Position numbers and translations under genes: made by a program. Below are positions 1 to 8,500 of a stretch of 16,443 nucleotides of DNA, one piece after another. Origin of the DNA: Clostridia bacterium (GTDB lineage: Bacteria; Bacillota; Clostridia; Peptostreptococcales; Anaerovoracaceae). The notes beneath the pieces were generated by a model. It was not told where the DNA came from. It did no database searches and saw nothing but the letters and a program-made list of their open reading frames with translations. Position 1 is the stretch's first letter. Each line of letters opens with the position of its first letter. The stretch is from positions 1 through 16,443 of the forward strand of contig JAIKZT010000237.1 of assembly GCA_024682015.1 (NCBI GenBank), given 5' to 3'.

Positions 1-1
1 C

Positions 2-730
2 ATCCTGGCGGCCGGCGCCTTCATGAACTTCGTATTGTGCATCGTCGTGCTCATCGCCGTGTACTGGTATGCGGGGGCGTATTCCACGACGCTGGACGCG
101 GTCACGCCGGGCGGAGCCGCGGATCTGGCCGGCATCCGGGCCGGAGACAAGGTCGTGGCCATCGACGGCAATGCCTACACGGACTGGCTCGAAGTCGTAA
201 ACGCCATCGACAGCAGCGAGGGAAAAGAGCTGCTCTTCACCGTCGAACGGGATGGCGAGAGGCTCGACTTCCCCGTAACGCCCGTAAGCGTGGACGGCGA
301 CGTGATGGTCGGCATCACCTGCCGGCTCGTACACAATCCCGTGCTGGCGATCGGCCAGGCCTTTTCGACGACGAAGAGCGCCATGGTCGCCATGGGCACG
401 TTCATCGGCCAGCTTTTCCGCGGCAAGGCGAGCGGGGACGACGTCGTCGGCGTCGTGGGCATCGTGTCCATGATAGGCGACCAGGCCAAATACGGCTTCG
501 ACGCGGTCGCGTATTTCATGGCCATGATCTCGCTCAACCTGGGCATGGTCAACCTGCTGCCGCTGCCGGCGCTGGACGGCGGGCGCATCCTGTTCGTCCT
601 CGTGCGGCTCATCACCCGCGATAAGATCGGGGATAAAGCCGAAGCCGTTACGCACGCGGTGGGCATGGTGCTGCTGCTGGCGCTCATGGCGTTCCTCGTA
701 TTCCGCGACGTCAACCGGTTCATTCTATAG
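2..730 (+). CDS. rseP: RIP metalloprotease RseP, 3' part (5' end outside window)
   Basis: This is a site-2 type zinc metalloprotease of the inner membrane. The family cleaves transmembrane segments of anti-sigma factors and remnant signal peptides. The frame is open from base 2 and reads ILAAGAFMNF before the first in-window ATG (23), which matches the conserved AAGPxxNF region of the family. The true start and the HExxH zinc motif therefore lie upstream. A PDZ domain follows at about codons 30-105 (GGAADLAGIRAGDKVVAIDG). The C-terminal membrane core contains LNLGMVNLLPLPALDGGRI, which carries the conserved NxxPxPxLDGG motif with the third zinc ligand, and a final hydrophobic helix ends at VFRDVNRFIL. 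About 243 codons are visible of a family length of roughly 340-430. The next gene, ispG, begins 12 bp after the stop, an rseP-ispG pairing common in Bacillota. The family call is firm. The substrate is unknown. Confidence 0.95.
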   Translation: MLAAGAFMNFVLCIVVLIAVYWYAGAYSTTLDAVTPGGAADLAGIRAGDKVVAIDGNAYTDWLEVVNAIDSSEGKELLFTVERDGERLDFPVTPVSVDGDVMVGITCRLVHNPVLAIGQAFSTTKSAMVAMGTFIGQLFRGKASGDDVVGVVGIVSMIGDQAKYGFDAVAYFMAMISLNLGMVNLLPLPALDGGRILFVLVRLITRDKIGDKAEAVTHAVGMVLLLALMAFLVFRDVNRFIL

Positions 731-742
731 GGAGGTGCGCGC

Positions 743-1813
743 ATGACCCTCACAAGGCAGGTGAACTGCGGCGGCGTCCTCATCGGAGGCGGCGCGCCCG
801 TTTCCATCCAGTCCATGACGAACACGGATACGCGAAACGCGCAGGCCACGCTGGAGCAGATCGGAAAACTGGCGGACGCGGGCTGCCAGATCGTGCGCTG
901 CGCGGTACCGGACATGGAGGCCGCGAAGGCCTTTGAAAAGATCAAGGCGAAAAGCCCTCTGCCCGTGGTGGCGGACATCCATTTCGACTACAGGCTCGCG
1001 CTTGTGGCCATGGAGAACGGCGCGGACAAGATACGCATCAATCCGGGCAACATCGGAAGCGAGGAAAGGGTGGCAGCCGTGCTGGAAAAGGCGAAGGCCT
1101 GCGGCATCCCGGTGCGCATAGGCGTCAATTCCGGTTCGCTGGAGAAGGAACTTCTGGCCAAATACGGCGGGGTCACGCCCGAGGCGCTGTGCGAAAGCGC
1201 CCTGAAAGCGGCGGCCTACGCGCAGAGCTTCGGCTTTGAGGACATCGTCGTTTCGCTGAAATCCTCGGACGTGCAGACGAACCACAAGGCGCACAAGCTG
1301 TTCAGGGCGGCTTCGGACCTGCCGCTGCACATCGGCCTGACGGAGTCCGGCGGCGGGCGCATGGCGGAGATCAAGAGCTGCGCGGCGCTGGGCGCGCTGC
1401 TGCTGGAAGGCATCGGCGATACGATGCGCATCTCCCTGACGGGCGATCCCGTGCGGGAGGTGGTGTTGGCGAGGAAACTGCTGGAAGGTACCGGCGTAAG
1501 GCGCGCGGGCATCGATTTCATCTCCTGTCCCACCTGCGGGCGGACAAGGGTGGATCTGGCTTCCATCGCCTCCGGTATCGAGGAAGCTCTGCAGCCTCTG
1601 TCCGCGCAGCTCGCGGCGAAGGATACGTACATCAAAGTAGCCGTGATGGGCTGCGAGGTGAACGGACCCGGCGAAGCGAGAGAAGCGGACTTCGGGGTCG
1701 CCTGCGGCAAGGGCGTCGGACTGCTCATGGCGAAGGGCGAGCCGGTGCGGAAGGTGCCGGAGGAGCGCATCATTCCGGAATTGATCGAACTGATCAATAA
1801 TAATATTCTGTAA
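743..1813 (+). CDS. ispG: 4-hydroxy-3-methylbut-2-en-1-yl diphosphate synthase (flavodoxin)
   Basis: IspG (GcpE) is the penultimate enzyme of the MEP/DOXP isoprenoid pathway. It reductively converts methylerythritol cyclodiphosphate to HMBPP with a [4Fe-4S] cluster in the cytosol. The 356-residue product has the usual bacterial short-form length. It starts with an N-terminal TIM barrel (PVSIQSMTNTDT, VADIHFDYRLAL, KIRINPGNIG). The C-terminal cluster domain shows Cys262 and Cys265 in SCPTCGRT, Cys304 in MGCEVNGPGE, and Glu311 as the expected fourth ligand. A GGGAGG ribosome-binding site ending 6 bases before the ATG supports the start. It lies 12 bp after rseP and 17 bp before glyA, so it is probably co-transcribed. 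Its presence shows that the host uses the MEP rather than the mevalonate route. All key residues are intact. Confidence 0.98.
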   Translation: MTLTRQVNCGGVLIGGGAPVSIQSMTNTDTRNAQATLEQIGKLADAGCQIVRCAVPDMEAAKAFEKIKAKSPLPVVADIHFDYRLALVAMENGADKIRINPGNIGSEERVAAVLEKAKACGIPVRIGVNSGSLEKELLAKYGGVTPEALCESALKAAAYAQSFGFEDIVVSLKSSDVQTNHKAHKLFRAASDLPLHIGLTESGGGRMAEIKSCAALGALLLEGIGDTMRISLTGDPVREVVLARKLLEGTGVRRAGIDFISCPTCGRTRVDLASIASGIEEALQPLSAQLAAKDTYIKVAVMGCEVNGPGEAREADFGVACGKGVGLLMAKGEPVRKVPEERIIPELIELINNNIL

Positions 1814-1819
1814 ACATGT

Positions 1820-1825
1820 AGGAGG
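1820..1825 (+). promoter_or_regulatory. Strong ribosome-binding site of glyA
   Basis: AGGAGG lies 5 bases before the glyA ATG, in the 17-bp gap after ispG. It is a near-perfect Shine-Dalgarno match and fixes the start of glyA at 1831. Confidence 0.8.
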
Positions 1826-1830
1826 ATCAA

Positions 1831-3087
1831 ATGGCAACAATCGTAAAGGACATGCTCGCGTTTCTGAAGGCGTCGGATCCCCAGGTGGGAGACGCGGTCG
1901 AATTGGAACTGAAGCGTCAGAAACGGAACATAGAACTTATCGCATCCGAGAACATCGTCAGCGAAGCCGTACTGGTCGCGGCAGGCAGCGTGCTCACGAA
2001 CAAGTATGCCGAGGGCTACAGCGGCAAGCGGTATTACGGCGGCTGCGAGAACATCGACATCGTGGAAACGCTGGCCGTGGAGCGCGCCAAGAAGCTGTTC
2101 GGCGCCGCCTTTGCCAACGTGCAGGCCCATTCCGGCGCCAACGCCAACCACGCGGTCTACATCGCGCTGTGCAAGCCGGGCGATACGGTCATGGGCATGA
2201 ACCTCGATCACGGCGGACACCTGACCCACGGCAGCGGAGTCAACGAATCCGGCAAGAATTATAAAATTGTACCTTACGGCGTCGATCCCAGGACGCAGAC
2301 CATCGATTATGGCGAACTGCGCCGCATCGCTCTGGAATGCAGGCCCCGGATGATCATCGCCGGCGCTTCCGCTTATCCTCGCATCATCGATTTCAGGAAG
2401 TTCCGCGAGGTGGCGGACGAAGTGGGCGCCTACCTCATGGTCGACATGGCGCACATCGCGGGCCTCGTGGCCGCCGGACTGCATCCGTCCCCCATGGAAT
2501 ACGCGCACGTCGTGACCACGACCACGCACAAGACGCTGCGCGGTCCCCGCGGCGGGCTCATCCTGACGAACGATCCGGACATCGCTAAAAAGATCAATTC
2601 CGCCATCTTCCCGGGCACGCAGGGCGGCCCGCTCGAGCACATCATCGCCGCGAAGGCCGTGGCGTTCGGCGAGGCGCTGAAGCCTGAATTCAAGGCTTAT
2701 CAGGAGCAGATCGTGAAGAACGCCAAAGTGCTGGCGGACGCGCTGCTCGGTTATGGCTTCGACCTCGTGTCCGGCGGCACGGACAACCACCTGATGCTCG
2801 TGGATCTGCGCAAGTTCAGCGTGACGGGCCGCGACATGGAGCAGCGGCTCGACCAGGTCTACATCACCGTGAACAAGAACAAGATCCCTGACGATCCGCA
2901 GCCCGCGACGCTCACGAGCGGCATCCGCGTGGGAACGCCGGCCGTCACGAGCAGGGGCTTTGAGGAAGAGGACATGAAGAAGGTTGCCGAGCTCATCTAC
3001 CTGACCGCTTCCGACTTTGAAAACAAAGCCGACTACATCCGCGGCGAAGTCGAAAAGCTTTGTGCCGCGCACCCGATCTACGAATAA
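1831..3087 (+). CDS. glyA: Serine hydroxymethyltransferase
   Basis: GlyA is a PLP-dependent cytosolic enzyme that interconverts serine and glycine while loading tetrahydrofolate with a one-carbon unit. The product is 418 residues, the normal bacterial length, and collinear with the family throughout. Visible landmarks are the N-terminal NIELIASENIVSEAV, the YAEGYSGKRYYGGCENID substrate region, and the PLP-binding lysine in TTTTHKTLRGPRGG (Lys234). The FPGTQGGPLEH and SGIRVGTPAVTSRG motifs near the C-terminus are also present. The start is fixed by an AGGAGG site 5 bases upstream. It lies between ispG and an AI-2E family gene in a close-packed run. I infer co-transcription from spacing only; the neighbours share no pathway with it. 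Nothing is missing or unusual. Confidence 0.98.
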   Translation: MATIVKDMLAFLKASDPQVGDAVELELKRQKRNIELIASENIVSEAVLVAAGSVLTNKYAEGYSGKRYYGGCENIDIVETLAVERAKKLFGAAFANVQAHSGANANHAVYIALCKPGDTVMGMNLDHGGHLTHGSGVNESGKNYKIVPYGVDPRTQTIDYGELRRIALECRPRMIIAGASAYPRIIDFRKFREVADEVGAYLMVDMAHIAGLVAAGLHPSPMEYAHVVTTTTHKTLRGPRGGLILTNDPDIAKKINSAIFPGTQGGPLEHIIAAKAVAFGEALKPEFKAYQEQIVKNAKVLADALLGYGFDLVSGGTDNHLMLVDLRKFSVTGRDMEQRLDQVYITVNKNKIPDDPQPATLTSGIRVGTPAVTSRGFEEEDMKKVAELIYLTASDFENKADYIRGEVEKLCAAHPIYE

Positions 3088-3103
3088 CTGATACGCTGTA
3101 AGC

Positions 3104-4342
3104 ATGAAGATCAAGAATCCGGACAACGAAAAATACTTCAAAGCGGGGCTGACAGCCTTCTGCGTCGTAGCCGCGGGACTCGTGCTCTTTTTCGCGATGT
3201 TTCGAAGCCATGCGATCGGGCAGGGCGCGGGAAGAGTCGTCGCCATCCTGAAGCCCTTCATCTACGGCGCGGTGATCGCCTACATCCTGACGCCTTTCTG
3301 CAACCGTTTCCGCAATGTGCTTCTGAAGGCGTTCGGCGGAAAACGGGAGAAACTGGCGGAAGCGCTGTCGATCGTCATAGCGGTCGCTATTGCCCTGGTG
3401 CTGGTCACCCTGCTCGTGCTCCTCGTGGTGCCCCAGCTCGTGGAGAGCATCAACCAGCTGGCGGAAGCCATGCCGGGCCGCATCGAAGCGGCCGGAAAGA
3501 AGGCGGAGCAGATCGCGGAGGAGAATCCGAAACTGCTGGAATTCTGGGAAGTATATGGCGAAACGCTGCAAAACAAGCTGGAATACTGGACGGAGAACAG
3601 CCTGCCGGGCTACGCGCAGAAAGTGCTCGGCAACGCCGCGCTCTACGTGCAGCGGACGGCCGTCGCGCTGAAGAATCTCGTGCTGGGCGTGCTGATCTCG
3701 CTGTATATCCTCATCAGCAGAAAGCGCTTTGCCGCGCAGGCGAAACTGCTGCTGCACGCGGTGTTCGCGCCGCGGGCGGCGCGGGCCGTGGAGAAGGAAG
3801 TTCGCTACGCGGACCGCATGTTCAACGGATTCTTGGTGGGCAAGATCATCGATTCCTTCATCATCGGTTTGCTTTGCTTCATTGGTTGCTCCATCCTGCG
3901 GTTCGAATCGCCGCTGCTGATCGCGGTCATCGTGGGGGTCACGAACATCATCCCGTTCTTCGGGCCCTTCATCGGCGCCATTCCCTGCGCGCTGATGCTG
4001 CTGATCAGCCATCCCATCCAAGCGCTGTACTTCGTGATCTTCGTCGTGGCGCTGCAGCAGCTGGACGGCAATGTGATCGGGCCGAAGATCCTCGGCGATA
4101 CCACGGGCCTTTCGAGCTTCTGGGTGCTGTTTTCTATCCTGCTCTTCGGCGGCCTGTGGGGTATCCCGGGCATGATCATCGGCGTGCCGCTCTTCGCGGT
4201 GTTCTACGACATCGTGCGGCAGCTCGTCAAGACGGGCCTCGGTAAACACGGGCGCTCGGCCATGGCGGATGAGTACGACGAGGCGTTCCATCCGGGCGAG
4301 GCCGAAGAAGCGAAAAAGAGCCGCTGGGAGGCAGGCGTGTGA
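3104..4342 (+). CDS. AI-2E family transporter (YdiK/YtvI/PerM-like membrane protein)
   Basis: This is a 412-residue polytopic membrane protein of the AI-2E transporter family. Members have been linked to autoinducer-2 export and to Na+/H+ antiport, so the substrate cannot be read from sequence. Two hydrophobic segments lie near the N-terminus (about residues 15-35 and 45-62) and another at about 88-112. A soluble, charged, partly helical stretch (about 115-185) follows, as is typical for the family. A cluster of helices then spans about 190-375. The C-terminal signatures are clear: NIIPFFGPFIGAIPCALMLL, QQLDGNVIGPKILGDTTGLS and GGLWGIPGMIIGVPLFAVFYD. The tail is hydrophilic and acidic. I see no good Shine-Dalgarno in the 16-bp gap after glyA, so translation may depend on coupling. 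Its stop overlaps the start of mutY. Confidence 0.9.
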   Translation: MKIKNPDNEKYFKAGLTAFCVVAAGLVLFFAMFRSHAIGQGAGRVVAILKPFIYGAVIAYILTPFCNRFRNVLLKAFGGKREKLAEALSIVIAVAIALVLVTLLVLLVVPQLVESINQLAEAMPGRIEAAGKKAEQIAEENPKLLEFWEVYGETLQNKLEYWTENSLPGYAQKVLGNAALYVQRTAVALKNLVLGVLISLYILISRKRFAAQAKLLLHAVFAPRAARAVEKEVRYADRMFNGFLVGKIIDSFIIGLLCFIGCSILRFESPLLIAVIVGVTNIIPFFGPFIGAIPCALMLLISHPIQALYFVIFVVALQQLDGNVIGPKILGDTTGLSSFWVLFSILLFGGLWGIPGMIIGVPLFAVFYDIVRQLVKTGLGKHGRSAMADEYDEAFHPGEAEEAKKSRWEAGV

Positions 4343-5421
4343 TGGACCGCGAGGTTTTGCGGGAAGCGGCAGCGCGCATAGAAACTTGGTTTGCCGAAAA
4401 CGGGCGGGCGCTGCCCTGGCGGGAAGATTCGCCTGACCCTTATCACGTGTGGATCTCCGAGATCATGCTGCAGCAGACGCGAATCGAGGCGGTCATCCCG
4501 TATTATAAGCGGTTTCTGGGGCGCCTTCCCGACGTACGGGCGCTGGCGGACGTCTCCGAAGATGAACTGCTGAAGCTCTGGGAAGGCCTCGGGTATTACA
4601 GCCGCGCGCGAAATCTGAAAAAAGCGGCTCAGGCCGTTGTAAAGGATTTCGGCGGGCAACTTCCCGGCGAGGCGTCCAAACTGCGGACGCTTCCCGGCAT
4701 AGGGGAGTATACCGCAGGTGCCATCGCGTCCATCGCCTTCGGAGAGGCGGAACCTGCCGTAGACGGCAACGTGCTGCGGGTGCTGGCGAGGCTTTTGGCG
4801 GACGGCCGCGACGTGCTGGATCCGAAGACGAAAAAGGCCATGACGGAGCGCCTTAGGGAGATCTATCCGAAAGGCGAAAGGGCGGGCCTTCTCACCCAGG
4901 GCATCATGGAGCTGGGTGAGGTGCTGTGCCTGCCCAATGCGCAGCCTCTTTGCGGCGCGTGTCCCTGCGCGGACCTGTGCGGCGCGCACGCGTCCGGACG
5001 GGAAACCGATTTCCCCGTGCGAAGCGCGAAAAAGGAGCGGCGGATCGAAGAAAAGACGGTCTTCCTGCTTGCCTGCGGCAGCAGATATGCGCTCAGGAAG
5101 AGGCCGGCAAAGGGACTGCTCGCAGGATTGTGGGAGTTTCCTTCGGCGGAAGGACACCTTTCCGAACAGGATGCCATTGCCTGGGCTTCTTCGCGGGGGC
5201 TCGGACCCGTTTCGATCGAGCCACTGCCCGCTTCGAAGCATCTCTTCACCCACGTCGAGTGGAGGATGAAGGGATACCGCATTGCATGCAAAACGCAGTC
5301 GTCTTTATTTACATGGACAACAAATTCCGAAATCGAGAAGGCGTATTCGATACCGACGGCTTACAAAGCCTATAAAAATAACTTGCAGCGCGTCCCTTCG
5401 ACAAGCTCAGGGACCTTATAA
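4342..5421 (+). CDS. mutY: A/G-specific adenine DNA glycosylase MutY, with repeat-encoded C-terminus
   Basis: MutY removes adenine mispaired with 8-oxoguanine in the GO repair pathway. Numbering from the ATG at 4342, the protein shows Glu40 in SEIMLQQT, a helix-hairpin-helix (LRTLPGIGEYTAGAI), and catalytic Asp141 in AVDGNVLRVLARL. A [4Fe-4S] loop follows with Cys196, 204, 207 and 213 (C-x7-C-x2-C-x5-C, one residue longer than in E. coli). A C-terminal NUDIX-like 8-oxoG recognition domain covers about residues 230-345 (LWEFPS, LFTHVEWRMKGY, IPTAYKAYK). A GTG at 4339 is an alternative start. GGGAGG at 4326-4331 serves either one, and the ATG overlaps the upstream stop as TGATG. Homologues usually end near the AYK motif. 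Here the frame runs on through a palindromic repeat (5392-5414), so the last residues, RVPSTSSGTL, are not of MutY origin. Confidence 0.95.
   Translation: MDREVLREAAARIETWFAENGRALPWREDSPDPYHVWISEIMLQQTRIEAVIPYYKRFLGRLPDVRALADVSEDELLKLWEGLGYYSRARNLKKAAQAVVKDFGGQLPGEASKLRTLPGIGEYTAGAIASIAFGEAEPAVDGNVLRVLARLLADGRDVLDPKTKKAMTERLREIYPKGERAGLLTQGIMELGEVLCLPNAQPLCGACPCADLCGAHASGRETDFPVRSAKKERRIEEKTVFLLACGSRYALRKRPAKGLLAGLWEFPSAEGHLSEQDAIAWASSRGLGPVSIEPLPASKHLFTHVEWRMKGYRIACKTQSSLFTWTTNSEIEKAYSIPTAYKAYKNNLQRVPSTSSGTL
5392..5414. repeat. Short palindromic repeat (REP-like) overlapping the mutY 3' end
   Basis: A 23-base imperfect palindrome has outer arms GTCCCT and AGGGAC (6 bp, perfect) around a core reading TCGACAAGCTC, in which only one further pair forms. 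The arms and core match a short dispersed repeat that I recall from intergenic regions of many bacterial genomes, often read by gene finders as peptides such as VPSTSSGT or SLSKG. The window contains only this one copy, so the dispersed nature is inferred. It has no following T-run, so it is not an intrinsic terminator on the + strand. It supplies seven codons plus part of an eighth to mutY. Confidence 0.6.
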
Positions 5422-5543
5422 ACCATTTGCCGTAGGGGCGGCCGCAGAGAGGTTCATGCCAAGAAGCGCGGTCAGAGGCGTTCGCGTCCGGGGCGGGCAT
5501 CGAAGGACATGAGGGCCGCTGCGGACAGGATCCCGAAGGCATG

Positions 5544-5556
5544 TTACTGTTAGTAA
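5544..5556. promoter_or_regulatory. Small inverted repeat upstream of the large secreted-protein gene
   Basis: TTACT-GTT-AGTAA is a perfect 5-bp dyad with a 3-base spacer. It lies 4 bases upstream of the GGGAGG ribosome-binding site in an otherwise GC-rich spacer. It could be an operator half-site pair, a weak mRNA hairpin, or chance. The evidence is only its symmetry and position. Confidence 0.25.
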
Positions 5557-5560
5557 ATAT

Positions 5561-5566
5561 GGGAGG
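5561..5566 (+). promoter_or_regulatory. Ribosome-binding site deciding the start of the large secreted protein
   Basis: GGGAGG ends 7 bases before the ATG at 5574. An earlier in-frame ATG at 5541 has no comparable site and would put a non-conforming stretch ahead of a textbook signal peptide, so 5574 is preferred. Confidence 0.75.
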
Positions 5567-5573
5567 CAGAGAC

Positions 5574-8500
5574 ATGATACGTAAAATACTGATCTTCATC
5601 ATCGCAATGGCTGTGTTGCTTTCAGTCTCTGCTTTTTCAGTATACGCAAAGCTTCCGGAGATCATCGTGTTCCCGGAAGAGCCGACGCCCATCAGGACCG
5701 CAGAAGAGCTGAACGCCATACGGAACGGCAACTTCGGCTACTACATCCTCGAAGAGGACATCGACCTGTCCGAATGGGAAGGGTGGGAGCCCATCAACTG
5801 TCCCGCGGGCGGTTCGCACCATGCGCTGTGCATCCGTTTCAACGGCAATAACCACACCATTTCCGGCCTTAACGGAACCGGCGGCCTGTTCGGCACCGTC
5901 AGCTATGCGGAGATCTGGGATCTGTCCGTGCAGGGTGAGATCGACAGCAAGGACGGGCAGGACGCCGGCGGAATCATCGCGCGGGCAGAATCTGAAAGCC
6001 AGTACGGCGAACAGACCGGCGTGTGGCTTACGAATTGCAGTTTCAGTGGCACGATAACCGTTTCGTTGCCGGGCACCGTCAAGGAACCGGTCAACGCTGC
6101 CGGCGGGCTCATCGGATATGCGGAAAGCGCGCAGGACGGCCGCGGCGGACGTTCGGAGATCGTCATCCGTGACTGTTACGCTAACGTCACCGTTTGCGGC
6201 TGCATGCGCTATGCAGGCGGCATCGCGGGATATGTGGGTGTCTCCCAGAACGGCAATCCCGCAGCCGATACGAAGGCTCAGATCGAAAGATGTTCATTCT
6301 ATGCGGAGATCGACTGGAAGCCCTCCGGCGCGGTCACCGGGGCTGCGGCCGAACGCTGCGGCGGAGGCCTGATCGGCCTTGCGGAAACGATCGGCACGTA
6401 TTCCGGCGAAGGAGCCGCGCTCTGCGTCTCGAACTGCGGCGACGGCAGCGGACACCTGTCAGACTTCGTGCAGGCGGGCGGACTGATCGGCGTGCTGCGC
6501 GGAGAAGGGCATTTCCTGATCGACGGCTGTGGGACCGAAATGAAGATCTCGGCCGCATCAGACCGATACGGATGCTACGGCGGGATGGCCGGGCTCGCAG
6601 AGGCCAGCGGCGGAGGAACGTTCGCCACGTTTTCCAACCGGAATACCTACGGCAGATACTACGGGAGCATCACGGTGGATGCTCAGGAAAAGAGACTCGG
6701 TGAGGAGACGCCGTACACCTTCGCCGGCGGTCTGATCGGCCTGCTGAAAGCCGATGCCGGAACAGCGAAGATCGAACTCGACAGCGCAGACAGCGGCACG
6801 GGCATCTTTGTGCAGAAAAGCAGTGCCTGCCGTGTCGGTCAGCTCGTCGGCGCATTCTGCCGGGGAGAAGGCGTAACGGGATTTCTGTCTTCCTGCGTGC
6901 CGTACGCGCACAGCTGCGTCTATTCCGGCGAATACGAGGACAAGGTGAACGAAGGACATCCCTTCATAGGATGGGATGAATACGGGGATGTGGTCTTCGA
7001 ATGGTGCTACAGCCAGTCGTTTGGCGAGGATGTCAATATCGGCAGTCTTCCCAACCCGTCCGACCTTTACGCGCAGACGCCTTCCGTACAGCGTTTCCCC
7101 AGCAGCGTGGAAACGATAGAACAAGCGCCCAACGGCTGGATCCCGGTCACGAGCCTGTCTGACCTGCAGGCGATCGGCGCATCCGGCGGCAGTTTCATCC
7201 TGATGCGCGACCTCACGGCGGAAGGATGGGATCCTTCCGCAAAGGATAAAGAGGCTTCCGGCATGATCACCGTCGAAGCAGGAACGAGCTTCAACGGCAA
7301 CGGTTTCTGCCTGCGCGGCGTGGACATCGCGGGCGGCGGCACGGTGAAGAACCTGGGCATGATCGGCGGACGGCTGAGGGCCGAGCGTATCGAGAACTGC
7401 TGGCACGATGGCGACGTGCCGGGCGCGTATGCGTTTGCCGCGGAGGAGATCGAAAACTGCGTAAACTATGCGGGCATCACAGACGACGCCTCCTGGTGGG
7501 GTGAGACCGCATCGTGCTGCGCGCCGTTCGAAGGACAGCGCGTACGCAGCTGCGTCAATTACGCAGACGTGATCGCTGCGGGCACCTGCGGCGGCATCGT
7601 CAGCCGCGTGGAAGGCGCGGCTGGCCGCATCGAAGACTGCGTTAACTATGGAACAATCACGGTGACTGCGTCTAAAACCGGTGGATCTTTCTCAAAAGAG
7701 TCCCTGCAGGACGTTTGTGCCGGAGGAATTGCGGCCATCGTGTCCGCGCACGAATACGCTGTGACCGGCTGCAGAAACTGCGGCTCCGTTACGATCGCGG
7801 GCAGTTCGAAGACCGCTGCAGTCGCCGGTGGCCTGATCGGCGAACTTCGCTGCGAAGAAACGGACGGCAAAAACTATGACATCCGTCTGGACAAGTGCTT
7901 CTCGGAAGCAAAGAGCGTTTCCGCATCCGCTGACGGATGCGCATATGCGGGCGGGCTCATCGGCCGGATCACCGCCGATACGAACCTCGACGTGCAGGTC
8001 GATGCCATCGACTGTGAGACCTATGCGGACGCAGCCGCTTCGTCAAAGAATGGATCTTCGGCCGCATCCTGCAGCATCGGAGCGATCTCTGCGGAAGGCA
8101 CCGGCACTGCCGCGGTCTCCCTTACGAACTGCGCCATCCACGGCAATGCGAGCCCTGATGCAGGCACGGAGGCTTTATTGGCGGCCGAAAACTGCCTGCT
8201 CGACACGGATGGCCGGACATGGACGACGTCCGCGGGCCAGGAGATGGCCGAGAAGCTCGACGCGTACGCGAAAGCAAACAGCCTGATGCGCTGGGGCTGC
8301 GAGAAGAGCGGCCGGCCTACGCTGAACAGGGCGTACGCGCCGCAGACTTCCATCGCTTCCGGCGTACTGGATCCGTATTTCATAGCCACGTCCGGTTCTC
8401 CCGTGGCAGGCGAACATTGCGTCGTCTGGGACGGCGAACACTTCTTCGTCTGCCAGACGACGGCAGACCGCAAGGTGAAGAGCTTCTGGTTCTCACCTGA

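Larger units (their letters stand above)
5422..5573. other. Non-coding spacer with repeat-like sequence
   Basis: This 152-bp gap separates mutY from the large secreted-protein gene. It begins directly after the palindrome with CCGTAGGGGCGGCCGC (about 5430-5445), a G-rich motif resembling dispersed intergenic repeats I have seen in Clostridia genomes. No frame gives a convincing protein, and the short ORFs crossing it are compositionally random. The last 35 bases are AT-richer and carry the small inverted repeat at 5544-5556 and the ribosome-binding site of the next gene. No clear -35/-10 pair can be assigned. TAAATA at 5554-5559 is a possible -10 without a convincing -35. Confidence 0.5.

Noticed and set aside
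1216..3261. A 681-codon minus-strand frame across ispG, glyA and the next gene
   Set aside because: It spans three clear genes on the other strand and shows no domain. It is a shadow frame.
4927..4980. An altered MutY iron-sulfur loop (C-x7-C instead of C-x6-C) as a defect
   Set aside because: All four cysteines are present, and one extra residue in the first loop is, as far as I recall, common in Clostridia MutY proteins.
5392..5414. The palindrome as an intrinsic terminator for the mutY operon
   Set aside because: There is no T-run after the stem, the stem is only 6 bp, and it lies inside the mutY reading frame. Its sequence fits a dispersed repeat better.
5282..5512. A 76-codon + strand frame crossing the mutY end and the spacer
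   Set aside because: It is out of frame with mutY over a region where the MutY C-terminal domain is clearly conserved. The remainder reads through repeat-like sequence.
5574..8300. The repeated GGLIG-coding stretches as a possible CRISPR array or DNA-level tandem repeat
   Set aside because: The units differ strongly at the DNA level and vary in length. The repetition is in the protein (GLUG-type units), not in nucleotide sequence.
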